Part shown: positions 53,089-61,079 of the stretch, piece after piece | Position numbering within the stretch: position 1 is the stretch's first letter | Layout of the letters: the number at the start of each line of letters is the position of its first letter | Source of the DNA: RGIG3528 sp045629005 | Lineage (GTDB): Bacteria; Bacillota; Clostridia; Lachnospirales; Lachnospiraceae | Length of the DNA: 64,000 bases | Reading direction: 5' to 3' | Assembly (NCBI GenBank): GCA_045629005.1 | Contig: JAZQQJ010000081.1 | Span: forward strand, 62,001-126,000 | Notes under the pieces: generated by a model | What the model was told of the DNA's origin: nothing | Seen by the model: the letters and a program-made list of their open reading frames with translations, nothing else | Database searches by the model: none | Translations under genes and position numbers: made by a program

Positions 53089-53382
53089 ATGTTTCAGATG
53101 AACCTTCAGTTATTCGCTCATAAAAAGGGCGTTGGTTCTACAAAGAACGGCAGAGATTCTGAGTCCAAAAGACTTGGTGCCAAGCGCGCAGACGGTCAGT
53201 TTGTACTTGCTGGTAACATTCTTTACAGACAGCGTGGAACAAAGATCCATCCCGGTGTAAACGTTGGACGCGGTGGCGATGACACATTATATGCGCTTGT
53301 TGACGGCGTATTAAAGTTCGAGAGATTAGGAAGAGACAAGAAGCAGGCTTCTGTTTATCCTGTAGAAGAATCCGAACAGTAA
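53089..53382 (+). CDS. rpmA: 50S ribosomal protein L27 with cleavable N-terminal extension
   Basis: A 97-residue L27. Mature L27 begins AHKKGVGSTKNGRDSESKRL; it is preceded by MFQMNLQLF, which matches the Firmicute extension cut by Prp before Ala. The extension would block the peptidyl transferase centre unless removed, so the neighbouring prp gene is essential for its use. AAGGAGG (53074-53080) sets ATG 53089; an in-frame second ATG at codon 4 is possible but has worse spacing. Confidence 0.97.
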   Translation: MFQMNLQLFAHKKGVGSTKNGRDSESKRLGAKRADGQFVLAGNILYRQRGTKIHPGVNVGRGGDDTLYALVDGVLKFERLGRDKKQASVYPVEESEQ

Positions 53383-53388
53383 GAATTA

Positions 53389-53424
53389 AAGCCCTGAACC
53401 TGATTGTTCGGGGCTTATCTTTTT
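53389..53424 (+). terminator. Intrinsic terminator after rpmA
   Basis: 11-bp stem AAGCCCTGAAC/GTTCGGGGCTT (53389-53399 with 53406-53416, one G-T pair), 6-base loop, then ATCTTTTT. Confidence 0.88.
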
Positions 53425-53427
53425 GAA

Positions 53428-53525
53428 CATCATTATTTTTGAGTGCAAGCGAAAAAATGATGATTTAAAACAATGAACTTGGATAGCGGTATTGATCGTT
53501 ATTTTTACGAAGTAAAAATAACGAT
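53428..53525. repeat. Two hairpins between rpmA and obgE, one with C-GAA-G triloop
   Basis: The first (53428-53462) is an imperfect 11-12-bp A/T-rich stem with one bulge. The second is a perfect 14-bp stem ATCGTTATTTTTAC/GTAAAAATAACGAT (53495-53508 with 53512-53525) closed by GAA, the same loop design as the array at 17833-17991. No open reading frame or T-run accompanies it. Confidence 0.7.
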
Positions 53526-53594
53526 GGGATTGGAAAATCTAAAGCTGTCAAAAGCTGACGATGTTATATACTGCAGGGAAAACGAGGTATAAAA

Positions 53595-54890
53595 ATGTTT
53601 GCAGATCGTGCAGAAATATTAATCAGATCCGGTAAGGGCGGTGACGGTTGTGTTGCATTCAGACGTGAGCTGTTTGTTGCTGCCGGCGGTCCTAACGGTG
53701 GTGATGGCGGAAGAGGCGGAGACGTTATTTTTGAAGTTGATAAAGGTCTTAACACTCTTACCGACTATCGTTTTATAAGAAAATACTGTGCAGAGAACGG
53801 TGAAAACGGTAAAGGAAACAACTGTTCCGGCGCAGATGGAAATGATATCATTCTTAAAGTTCCCGAGGGAACTGTCATTAAAGAAAAAACAACAGGTAAA
53901 GTTATTGCAGATATGTCAAACGGCAACACACGTGAGGTTGTCTTAAAAGGCGGTAACGGCGGTAAAGGAAACCAGCATTATGCAACAGCAACAATGCAGG
54001 TGCCCAAGTATGCTCAGCCCGGACAGGATGCAAAAGAGCTTACTGTTCTTCTTGAGCTGAAGTGTATTGCCGATGTAGGCCTTGTAGGCTTTCCTAATGT
54101 CGGTAAATCCACATTCCTCAGCATGATTTCCAATGCTAAACCTAAAATTGCAAATTATCATTTTACAACGCTTAATCCTAATCTTGGTGTAGTCGACATG
54201 AAGGATGGCGGCGGTTTTGTTGTTGCCGATATCCCCGGCCTTATTGAAGGCGCTTCCGAAGGTGTCGGACTCGGACTTGATTTCCTAAGACATATCGAAC
54301 GTTGTAAAGTACTTATACATATTGTTGATGCAGCATGTACAGAAGGCCGTGATGCAGTTGAGGACATCTATGCCATCAATAAAGAGCTTGAAGCCTATAA
54401 CAAAGAAAAAGGAATTCCTGCAAAGCCTTGGGTAATTGCAGCGAATAAGCTTGATGTTCTTTACGGCGAAGAAAAAGACATTGCATTACAGCTAATAAAG
54501 GACGAATTTGAGCCTCAGGGCATAAAGATATATCCGATATCGGCTGCAACAGGAGAAGGCGTTCAGGAGCTGTTATATGCAGTCAGAGAGATTCTTAAAA
54601 CATGCCCCGAAAGACCTGTTACATTTGAAAAAGAATTTTTCACAGAAACACTTACAAACAATACCGAACCTTACTATGTTGAATACAACGAAGAAGACCA
54701 GGTATTCGTTGTTGAAGGCCCTCGCATCGAGAAAATGCTTGGTTATACAAACCTTGATTCCGAAAAGGGCTTTGAATTCTTCCAGAATTTCCTTAAGACA
54801 AACGGAATTCTTGACGATCTCGAAGCACTCGGAATTAAGGACGGCGATACCGTAAGACTTTACGGTTGGGAATTCGATTATTACAAATAA
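53595..54890 (+). CDS. obgE: GTPase ObgE
   Basis: A 431-residue Obg protein, an essential GTPase in 50S assembly and stringent response. The Gly-rich N-terminal OBG fold (GKGGDGCVAFRREL, GGPNGGDGGRGGDVIF; about 1-158), the G domain with GFPNVGKSTFLSMIS near residue 168, DIPGLIEGASEGVGLG and AANKLD, and a C-terminal OCT domain (about 345-431) typical of Gram-positives are all present. It leads the operon obgE-yhbY-nadD-yqeK-rsfS. Confidence 0.97.
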   Translation: MFADRAEILIRSGKGGDGCVAFRRELFVAAGGPNGGDGGRGGDVIFEVDKGLNTLTDYRFIRKYCAENGENGKGNNCSGADGNDIILKVPEGTVIKEKTTGKVIADMSNGNTREVVLKGGNGGKGNQHYATATMQVPKYAQPGQDAKELTVLLELKCIADVGLVGFPNVGKSTFLSMISNAKPKIANYHFTTLNPNLGVVDMKDGGGFVVADIPGLIEGASEGVGLGLDFLRHIERCKVLIHIVDAACTEGRDAVEDIYAINKELEAYNKEKGIPAKPWVIAANKLDVLYGEEKDIALQLIKDEFEPQGIKIYPISAATGEGVQELLYAVREILKTCPERPVTFEKEFFTETLTNNTEPYYVEYNEEDQVFVVEGPRIEKMLGYTNLDSEKGFEFFQNFLKTNGILDDLEALGIKDGDTVRLYGWEFDYYK

Positions 54891-54905
54891 GCGGAGGGAA
54901 AAATA

Positions 54906-55202
54906 ATGATTACAACAAAGCAAAGAGCATATCTTCGTGGCCTCGGCCAGAATTTAGATCCTATTTTCCAGATTGGTAAAAACAGCCTTACACCTGAATT
55001 TACGGAAGCAATTATAGAAGTACTGGAAGCACGTGAAATGATTAAGATTTCCGTACTAAAAAATTGTGAAGATGACCCTAAAGAGCTTGCCGGCATACTT
55101 GCTGACAGAACTCATTCCGAGATAGTTTCAGTAGTCGGAAAGAAAATCGTTCTTTACAAACAGGCAAGAGAAGAAAAGAAGAGAAAAATAGTTCTTCCAT
55201 AG
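54906..55202 (+). CDS. yhbY: CRM-domain RNA-binding protein YhbY
   Basis: A 98-residue single CRM-domain protein that associates with pre-50S particles. ITTKQRAYLRGLGQNLDPI and QIGKNSLTPEF with VLEAREMIKISVL, and the GxxG-like region are typical of YhbY/YqeI. GCGGAGG (54891-54897) is the SD, 15 bases after obgE, matching the widespread Firmicute order obg-yhbY-nadD-yqeK. Confidence 0.95.
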   Translation: MITTKQRAYLRGLGQNLDPIFQIGKNSLTPEFTEAIIEVLEAREMIKISVLKNCEDDPKELAGILADRTHSEIVSVVGKKIVLYKQAREEKKRKIVLP

Positions 55203-55211
55203 GTGAATGAC

Positions 55212-55826
55212 ATGAAAAAAGGCATACTCGGAGGCAGTTTCAATCCAATTCACTGTGCCCATCTTGAGCTTGCTAAAGCTGCAAAAGAGCAGTTCGGGCT
55301 TGATGAGTTATTGCTTATGCCTTCTAAAAAACCGACCTACAAAGATACCAGTGACCTCGAGTCAGAGGCTCACCGCTATAATATGGTTAAGCTTGCCGCA
55401 AAATCACTTGGCGGAGAAAAAGCCGGCTATATCGCATCAGACTTTGAATACAAACGTGAAGGAAATACCTATACCTATGAAACCCTACAGCTTCTGCACA
55501 AGCTCGAACCAGATACCGAATGGTACTTCATTATAGGCGGAGACTCCTTAAAAAAGTTCTGCACATGGGTTAAACCCGAAATTATATCCGGGCTCTGCAC
55601 ATTGCTTGTTGCCGGACGCGACGGAATTTCCGACAGCAGCCTTCGGTATTACAAAAATAAAATCATAAAAAAGTTCGGCGGCAAAGTTGAAATTATAAAG
55701 TTTATGCAGCTTGATGTATCATCAACAAAATTACGGGAATGTCTTTCTAAAGCTGATGACTCAGAGTTTATTCCTCCCGAAGTTATGAAGTATATAAAGA
55801 AAAATCACCTTTATGGCGTTAATTAA
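55212..55826 (+). CDS. nadD: Nicotinate-nucleotide adenylyltransferase
   Basis: NadD makes deamido-NAD from nicotinate mononucleotide and ATP. The 204-residue protein has the nucleotidyltransferase motif GILGGSFNPIHCAHLELA at the start (H-x-x-H), WYFIIGGDSLKKFCTW in the middle and the C-terminal SSTKLREC. ATG 55212 (AGGTGA 55201-55206) is preferred to an in-frame GTG at 55203. It is the standard neighbour of yqeK. Confidence 0.95.
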   Translation: MKKGILGGSFNPIHCAHLELAKAAKEQFGLDELLLMPSKKPTYKDTSDLESEAHRYNMVKLAAKSLGGEKAGYIASDFEYKREGNTYTYETLQLLHKLEPDTEWYFIIGGDSLKKFCTWVKPEIISGLCTLLVAGRDGISDSSLRYYKNKIIKKFGGKVEIIKFMQLDVSSTKLRECLSKADDSEFIPPEVMKYIKKNHLYGVN

Positions 55827-55841
55827 TGATCGGAGGCATTT

Positions 55842-56453
55842 GTGACCTACACAAACGAACAGATTGTCAATTATTTCAAAATAATGCAGCAGACGTTATC
55901 ACCCAAGCGCTATACTCATTCTTTAGGAGTTGCATATTTATCCGCAAGTCTCGGATATGTCTATGGTGTCCCCCAGGACAAAGCACTTGTTGCAGGCATT
56001 CTTCATGACAACGCAAAAGAAATACCCGGCGAAAAGCTTATTGCCCTTTGCGACAAAGAAGGCGTTCATCTTTCCGATGCGGAACGCCTGAACACAAGTC
56101 TTATTCATCCACGTTACGGTGCATATCTGGCAAAGCATAAATATGGTATAGAGGATGAAGACATAATCAATGCAATAAGCAATCACACAATCGGCCGTGA
56201 AAACATGTCTTATTTGGAACAGATTGTATTTTGTGCCGATTTCCTTGAACCGATGCGAATGATTAACAGTGAGCCGTCTCTTGATAAACTCAGAGCACTT
56301 GCTTTTAAAGATATTAATCTGACAACAGTCCTGATTCTTGAAAATGTTGTTTCGTATATCAAAACACGTCCCGAAAGCATCGATCAGGCATCACTTTTAA
56401 CTTTGGAATATTACAAACAGAAAGTCAAAGAGGATAAAAATAATGGAAGATAA
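55842..56453 (+). CDS. yqeK: HD-domain Ap4A hydrolase YqeK
   Basis: A 203-residue YqeK, a symmetrical diadenosine tetraphosphate hydrolase (di-iron HD family). The HD residues are complete: RYTHSLGVAYLSASL, AGILHDNAKEIPGEKL (HD), HPRYGAYLAKHKYGIED and NAISNHTIGRENMS, VFCADFLEP. Start is GTG 55842 with CGGAGG at 55831-55836. The 3' end overlaps rsfS by 11 bases. Confidence 0.94.
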   Translation: MTYTNEQIVNYFKIMQQTLSPKRYTHSLGVAYLSASLGYVYGVPQDKALVAGILHDNAKEIPGEKLIALCDKEGVHLSDAERLNTSLIHPRYGAYLAKHKYGIEDEDIINAISNHTIGRENMSYLEQIVFCADFLEPMRMINSEPSLDKLRALAFKDINLTTVLILENVVSYIKTRPESIDQASLLTLEYYKQKVKEDKNNGR

Positions 56454-56784
56454 ATTAATACTTAAAACAGTTGTTCAAGCTCTTGAAGATAAAAAGGCTG
56501 AGAATGTAAAAGTCATCGACATAAGTGGTCTTTCAATCATGACAGATTACTTTGTCATTACCAATGCTGCAAACCAGCCTCAGATGGATGCGCTTACCGA
56601 TTATGCGGTTGAGGCCTTCGCCAAAGCAGGCATCGAAGATGTTAAGGTTGAAGGAAATTCCGCATCCGGATGGATTCTCATGGATGCCGACAACATCATT
56701 CTTCACATTTTCTCACGCGAAGCAAGAGAATTCTACAATCTCGAAAGAATATGGCAGGACGGCAAGATCGTAACCCTCGAATAA
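56443..56784 (+). CDS. rsfS: Ribosome silencing factor RsfS
   Basis: A 113-residue RsfS (Iojap) that binds L14 and blocks 50S-30S joining in starvation. The characteristic DISGLSIMTDYFVITNAAN, VEGNSASGWILMDADNIILHIF and REFYNLERIWQDG are present. It starts inside the yqeK 3' end and is followed by a terminator 20 bases on, closing the obgE operon. Confidence 0.96.
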   Translation: MEDKLILKTVVQALEDKKAENVKVIDISGLSIMTDYFVITNAANQPQMDALTDYAVEAFAKAGIEDVKVEGNSASGWILMDADNIILHIFSREAREFYNLERIWQDGKIVTLE

Positions 56785-56803
56785 CTCAAACCGAACAAGA
56801 CAG

Positions 56804-56844
56804 GAGCGTAAAAAAGTTCGAAGAACTTTTTACGCTCTTTTTTT
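56804..56844 (+). terminator. Intrinsic terminator after rsfS with C-GAA-G triloop
   Basis: Stem GAGCGTAAAAAAGTTC/GAACTTTTTACGCTC (56804-56819 with 56823-56837, one bulged A) closed by GAA, then seven T. Confidence 0.93.
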
Positions 56845-56890
56845 CGCACATAAAATGCCTTTAACACGCCCTACAGCCCTTCTTCAGCAA

Positions 56891-56946
56891 AAAAACGGAC
56901 TATATGTTCGTTTCTTCAATAAAAAAGCGGACTAAAGGTCCGTTTT
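56891..56946 (-). terminator. Tandem hairpins ending the TtcA-like transcript
   Basis: Two small stems, AAACGGAC/GTTCGTTT (56893-56900 with 56906-56913) and CGGAC/GTCCG (56928-56932 with 56938-56942), each with an A-run on the plus strand that becomes a T-run for minus-strand transcripts. The second overlaps the stop codon of the minus-strand gene. Confidence 0.55.
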
Positions 56947-57660
56947 TTTCTGCCAATTTGGAAGGGTACTGTCGGTTATTGCATGGAATAGGCGTTCGCG
57001 GAGGCCGGGAGAATCCGCGTTAATCTGCTTAATGAGGTCTCGAACGTATTCACGCTTTGTGACACCGTCTGCAGGACAGGGATTCTTTGTTACCGGAACG
57101 TTGTACAAGTGTTCAAAGCCTACAATATCAGCTTCATTTACGTACAATAGAGGACGTATAAGAGTTATGTCCATACGGTCAAGATAGGTTACAGGAGAGA
57201 AGGTATAGAAACGGCCTTCGTATATTAAGGACATAAGCATTGTATCAATTACATCGTCCTTATGATGTGCATATGCAGCCTTATTGCAGCCGAGCCGCTT
57301 TGCTTCGTCATTAAAGGCTCCTTTACGCATTTTCGCACAAAGTGAGCATGGATTTGATTCCTGACGTGTATCGAAAACAATGTCTTTAATTTCTGTTTTT
57401 ACAACGTGGTAAGGAACATCCAGCTCTTCACAAAGAGCCCGGATACGGCTTAAATCAAAGCCCTCAAACCCTAAGTCAATAGTAATTGCAATAAGCTCAT
57501 ATTTTTTCGGATAGAAAACACGCATGTTGGCAAGCGCATAAAGAAGGGCAAGACTGTCCTTGCCACCCGAAATACCGACGGCAATTTTATCACCGTCAGA
57601 TATCATATTAAATTCGTCAACAGCCTTTCTCGTAAGGCTCATAAGTCTTTGAAGTTTCAT
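56932..57660 (-). CDS. TtcA-like tRNA 2-thiolation protein
   Basis: A 242-residue PP-loop ATPase of the TtcA/TtuA family, which activates a tRNA base for sulfur insertion (2-thiocytidine-32 in TtcA). The PP-loop VGISGGKDSLALLYALA near residue 45, a CxxC pair (NPCSLCAKMRKG) near residue 125 and KNPCPADGVTKREYV later in the protein supply the Cys motifs for a 4Fe-4S cluster. Start ATG 57660 is chosen because the promoter -10 ends only 7 bases upstream; a longer form would begin upstream of the promoter. No SD is seen. The modified base is inferred from family resemblance. Confidence 0.85.
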   Translation of the reverse strand: MKLQRLMSLTRKAVDEFNMISDGDKIAVGISGGKDSLALLYALANMRVFYPKKYELIAITIDLGFEGFDLSRIRALCEELDVPYHVVKTEIKDIVFDTRQESNPCSLCAKMRKGAFNDEAKRLGCNKAAYAHHKDDVIDTMLMSLIYEGRFYTFSPVTYLDRMDITLIRPLLYVNEADIVGFEHLYNVPVTKNPCPADGVTKREYVRDLIKQINADSPGLRERLFHAITDSTLPNWQKKTDL

Positions 57661-57667
57661 GCACGCG

Positions 57668-57696
57668 ATTATACTCCAGAAGTATCGGAAACGCAA
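57668..57696 (-). promoter_or_regulatory. Promoter giving a probable leaderless mRNA for the TtcA-like gene
   Basis: Read on the minus strand: TTGCGT (57696-57691), 17-base spacer, TATAAT (57673-57668), then 7 bases to ATG 57660. The expected transcript start coincides with the ATG. Confidence 0.65.
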
Positions 57697-57762
57697 GTAA
57701 TATATAAGCGACTGGATAAACTGTTGAATGTATGAAGAGCATCAACGTTTACCATTATTTTA

Positions 57763-57790
57763 TTGATTTTTTTAGTGTTTTTTGTATGAT
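57763..57790 (+). promoter_or_regulatory. Promoter for the amidase gene
   Basis: TTGATT (57763-57768), 16-base spacer, TATGAT (57785-57790), 29 bases before ATG 57820. It is divergent from the TtcA-like promoter. Confidence 0.65.
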
Positions 57791-57819
57791 AAATTTGGGG
57801 ATTTAAGAGGTACGAGTGC

Positions 57820-59841
57820 ATGATATTAAGTAATAAGGTCAAAAAAATAATATTTATTCCGCTATTAGTCATCAGCCTGCTGGTGTCAGCTTGTTTTATT
57901 TATATAAAAGGCTTTGAGAATCGTGTATATGCAGAAAACGACAATGACCTCCGTCAGGAATATGAATTAAAGATTTCCAACAGAAATTTCACTTATACAG
58001 GTGATACATATGGCGCATATTACAACGGTTCTGCGGTTGATTTCGGAGCTTTGCCTATTTTTACGTATCGTGGTGCCATGATGGTAAGAGCAAAGAAGCT
58101 GTTTGAAACAATCGGCTGCTCATATACGCAGAACGATGGCAGAGTAATTATTAAAAAGGGCGATATAAGCATTAATATGTCATTGGACTCAGATATTGCC
58201 TATGTAAACGAAAAGAAAATCATTATGGATGCTCCGGCCATACTTGTAACAAATCGCGCGACGGATGTTGCATATGCTTGTGTTCCGGTTGAGTTTTGTT
58301 TAAATGCACTTGGTTTCGAGTATACATATGATTTTTATTCAAAAACATATACGATATTTGATGCGGATTATACAGGCAGCTACACAAGAAATATATTCCT
58401 GTCAAAGCTCAGCAATACTAAAGCAGTCGGTAGTACAAACGTTAATATTCCTGCCAATGAAATATTCAGTTTTCCGATGGCTTCGGATTATGAAAGCATA
58501 CTTGAGGATGCACGTTTATCAGGAAGCGGAAAGGCTTATTTAACAGAAGTTTCGGGATATTCACTTGATAATTCGGATGCAATTGTGCTTTTCGGTATCG
58601 ATGCACCGGACGTTTCTGTATTTCTTGACGGCAATATGCTTATAATAAATCTTCTCGGAGTCGGCAATCTATGCGGTGACAGAATATATATGGCTGAAAC
58701 CGACGAAAACAAGTATTTAAATTATTGCCTTGTTTCGGGAGACATGAATTCCACAAGAATTATTACGTATGTCGATCCTGACAGTACATATTACGTGTAC
58801 GATTTATCGGCAGATTACGTGTCAATTCATATAACATATCCCAATAATCCTTACAGAGATAACGGTTACAAGCTTTCCGAGCAAAGCAAGCAGACACAGG
58901 TCACTGTGCCTGTTACGACGGGAGTAACGGCGGGAGAGTCCGGAAACACAGAATCATCTGATATTGTTTTACCGGATGACAGACTGATAATACCGATTCC
59001 GGAAGGAATAACACTTTCTGATATAACAGATATCGATAATTATCTGAATTATAATTTTGTAATAAGAATTCCCGGAAACTGTGTTGACTACATAAAAGAA
59101 AAAGGCATTCAGAATCCATATTCGACAGTTGAGGGTTATGTGCTCAAATTTAACGAAAAAACAGGCTGTACGGACGTTTCTTTCGATACAAGGCTAATTG
59201 TTGCCTACACCTACGAAACGCTTCAAAATAACCTTATTTTACGCGTAGCAAGGCCTAATGAACTTTATGATAAAATTGTTCTGATAGATCCCGGCCATGG
59301 CGGTTACGATCCGGGTGCTTCAGCACATGGAACAACCGAAAAAGACATTAACTTCAAGATAACAAACACTTATTGTAAGGATATATTTGAAGGATCTGAC
59401 ATAAAAGCATATTTTACACGTACAACGGATGTTTTAATAAGCCTCGAGGACCGTGCCGTATTTGCCGACGATGTATGTGCCGACTTTTTCATAAGTCTTC
59501 ATATGAATTCAAATACCAGCAGCCAGCCGAGCGGTTGTGAAGTATATTATTCATCGGCAAACAACAAAATGCAGGTATCGGGTATCATGAGCCAGGATAT
59601 CGCCGAAAAGCTCGTAAACAATCTGTCAGACGCGCTTGGGCTCAGAAATCGCGGTATAACGTCAAGCAGCTTTTATGTTGTAAAATATAATAAAGTACCT
59701 GCTGTATTAATCGAACTTGGTTTTATGTCAAATGAAAGCGACTTCAGCATAATTACTAATGAAATCTATCAGGAAAAAGCCGCACAGACAATATTTGACA
59801 CATGCAGGCAATTATTTAACGAGTACCCGGCAAATCGGTAA
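57820..59841 (+). CDS. Secreted N-acetylmuramoyl-L-alanine amidase (Amidase_3)
   Basis: A 673-residue exported cell-wall hydrolase. An N-terminal membrane/signal segment (IIFIPLLVISLLVSACFIYI) is followed by a copper-amine-oxidase-like N domain (about 65-180), an AMIN-type beta domain region (about 190-350), a Thr/Ser linker (about 360-390) and a C-terminal Amidase_3 domain. Its zinc site is visible: IDPGHGGYDPGA (His) near residue 490, FFISLHMNSN (His) and the catalytic Glu in VLIELGFMSNESDF. It cuts the amide bond between MurNAc and L-Ala. SD GAGG at 57807-57810. It has its own promoter and is probably followed by the palindrome at 59879. Confidence 0.9.
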   Translation: MILSNKVKKIIFIPLLVISLLVSACFIYIKGFENRVYAENDNDLRQEYELKISNRNFTYTGDTYGAYYNGSAVDFGALPIFTYRGAMMVRAKKLFETIGCSYTQNDGRVIIKKGDISINMSLDSDIAYVNEKKIIMDAPAILVTNRATDVAYACVPVEFCLNALGFEYTYDFYSKTYTIFDADYTGSYTRNIFLSKLSNTKAVGSTNVNIPANEIFSFPMASDYESILEDARLSGSGKAYLTEVSGYSLDNSDAIVLFGIDAPDVSVFLDGNMLIINLLGVGNLCGDRIYMAETDENKYLNYCLVSGDMNSTRIITYVDPDSTYYVYDLSADYVSIHITYPNNPYRDNGYKLSEQSKQTQVTVPVTTGVTAGESGNTESSDIVLPDDRLIIPIPEGITLSDITDIDNYLNYNFVIRIPGNCVDYIKEKGIQNPYSTVEGYVLKFNEKTGCTDVSFDTRLIVAYTYETLQNNLILRVARPNELYDKIVLIDPGHGGYDPGASAHGTTEKDINFKITNTYCKDIFEGSDIKAYFTRTTDVLISLEDRAVFADDVCADFFISLHMNSNTSSQPSGCEVYYSSANNKMQVSGIMSQDIAEKLVNNLSDALGLRNRGITSSSFYVVKYNKVPAVLIELGFMSNESDFSIITNEIYQEKAAQTIFDTCRQLFNEYPANR

Positions 59842-59878
59842 ATAATCGTATAACCACTCTTTCATAATTGTTTCAGGC

Positions 59879-59916
59879 GTATTATTTCGTAAAACTCGCG
59901 TTTAGCGAAATAATAC
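59879..59916. promoter_or_regulatory. 11-bp palindrome abutting the recombinase promoter
   Basis: GTATTATTTCG (59879-59889) and its exact complement CGAAATAATAC (59906-59916) flank a 16-base centre containing AAACTCGCGTTT. The right arm ends on the base before the -35 TTGAAA. It carries AACTCGCG, the complement of a word in the hairpin repeats at 17930-17999. Confidence 0.55.
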
Positions 59917-59945
59917 TTGAAATGGAACACTACTATCGCTATAAT
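59917..59945 (+). promoter_or_regulatory. SigA-type promoter for the tyrosine recombinase
   Basis: TTGAAA (59917-59922), 17-base spacer, TATAAT (59940-59945), about 58 bases before ATG 60004. Confidence 0.8.
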
Positions 59946-60003
59946 GGATTTAGACAAAATATAATGAAAACATATATAGACCAACACTGAAGGAATGCAA
60001 TTC

Positions 60004-61077
60004 ATGGCTAATCAGACATACGCAGAACAACAGAAAATCGAAAACACAATTAAGCTTCGTGAACTTACATCAAAAATGCCTGCGTTTGTAAAACAGTTTT
60101 TCCGTGGCATCGAACAAACGTCACAACCAAGAACACGTATTGCATATGCTACGGATTTAAAAATGTTCTTTGATTATTTACGTGCAAATAATCCTGACTA
60201 TTCAAAAAAAAGTGACGAAGAATTTTATTCCTTGTCCGATGTATCGATGCTCGAGCAGTTAAATGCGTTAGACTTTGAAGAATATCTCGACCACCTTCAA
60301 TATTACGAAACACCTGACGGCAAAACGTATACCAACTCCGAAGCCGGCATTAAGAGAAAACTTTCATCAATACGATCAATGTATAACTACTTTCACTCGC
60401 ATCGTCTTATTAATGAAAACCCGACGCTTCAGGTGCGTATGCCTAAAATCCATGAGAAAAATATCATTCGCATGGACCCCAATGAAGTTGCTGAGTTTCT
60501 TGACACTGTTGAGACCGGTAACAGTTTAACGAAAAATCAGCATGCGTTTCACGAAAAAAATAAAGTTCGTGACCTGGCAATAACAACTCTCCTGCTTGGT
60601 ACAGGAATTCGTGTGTCGGAATGTGTAGGCCTTGATATTACTGATGTCGACCTTGATAACGACCGTATTAACATCGTTCGAAAAGGTGGTAACGAATCTT
60701 TCGTGTATTTTGGTCAGGAAGTACGTGAGGCACTTATCGATTATATTGAAGAACGTAAAGGAATTATCCCTGCGGAAGGCAGCGAAAACGCTCTTTTCCT
60801 CTCCTCTCACAAATGTCGTATGTCCGTAAGAAACATAGAAATACTTGTTAAAAAGTATGCTAAAATCTCTGTTTCTTCCAAAAAAATTACTCCTCATAAG
60901 CTGAGGAGTACATATGGCACACAGTTATATTCAGAGACAGGTGATATTTACCTTGTAGCCGATGTTCTTGGACATAAAGACGTAAATACAACCAAGAAAC
61001 ACTATGCCGCTATAGAAGAAGAACGGCGCCGCTCTGCAAAGGACGCCGTTACTCTCAGGGAAAAAGATAACAAATAA
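60004..61077 (+). CDS. Tyrosine recombinase (XerC/XerD-like)
   Basis: A 357-residue phage-integrase-family recombinase. The N-terminal SAM-like core-binding domain (about 25-150: TRIAYATDLKMFFDYLR) is followed by the catalytic domain with LLGTGIRVSECVGLDI (Arg), THKLRST-type HxxR (TPHKLRSTYGTQLY), and LGHKDVNTTKKHYA (His and nucleophilic Tyr). The full R-H-R-H-Y set is present. ATG 60004 has AAGG 10 bases upstream; an earlier in-frame ATG (59995) is too close to the SD. Its general size and lack of adjacent phage genes suit a chromosome-encoded Xer-type enzyme, but dif resolution is not proven. It ends 2 bases before the convergent GGDEF-EAL gene. Confidence 0.88.
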   Translation: MANQTYAEQQKIENTIKLRELTSKMPAFVKQFFRGIEQTSQPRTRIAYATDLKMFFDYLRANNPDYSKKSDEEFYSLSDVSMLEQLNALDFEEYLDHLQYYETPDGKTYTNSEAGIKRKLSSIRSMYNYFHSHRLINENPTLQVRMPKIHEKNIIRMDPNEVAEFLDTVETGNSLTKNQHAFHEKNKVRDLAITTLLLGTGIRVSECVGLDITDVDLDNDRINIVRKGGNESFVYFGQEVREALIDYIEERKGIIPAEGSENALFLSSHKCRMSVRNIEILVKKYAKISVSSKKITPHKLRSTYGTQLYSETGDIYLVADVLGHKDVNTTKKHYAAIEEERRRSAKDAVTLREKDNK

Positions 61078-61079
61078 TA

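Noticed and set aside
59879..59916. Palindrome considered as a dif site
   Set aside because: The centre is 16 bases instead of 6-8, and the sequence is not similar to known dif arms; kept only as a candidate regulatory or binding site.
60004..61077. Tyrosine recombinase considered as the integrase of a mobile element or prophage
   Set aside because: No phage, excisionase or conjugation genes, no attachment-site duplication and no tRNA gene are visible around it; a chromosomal Xer-type enzyme is simpler.
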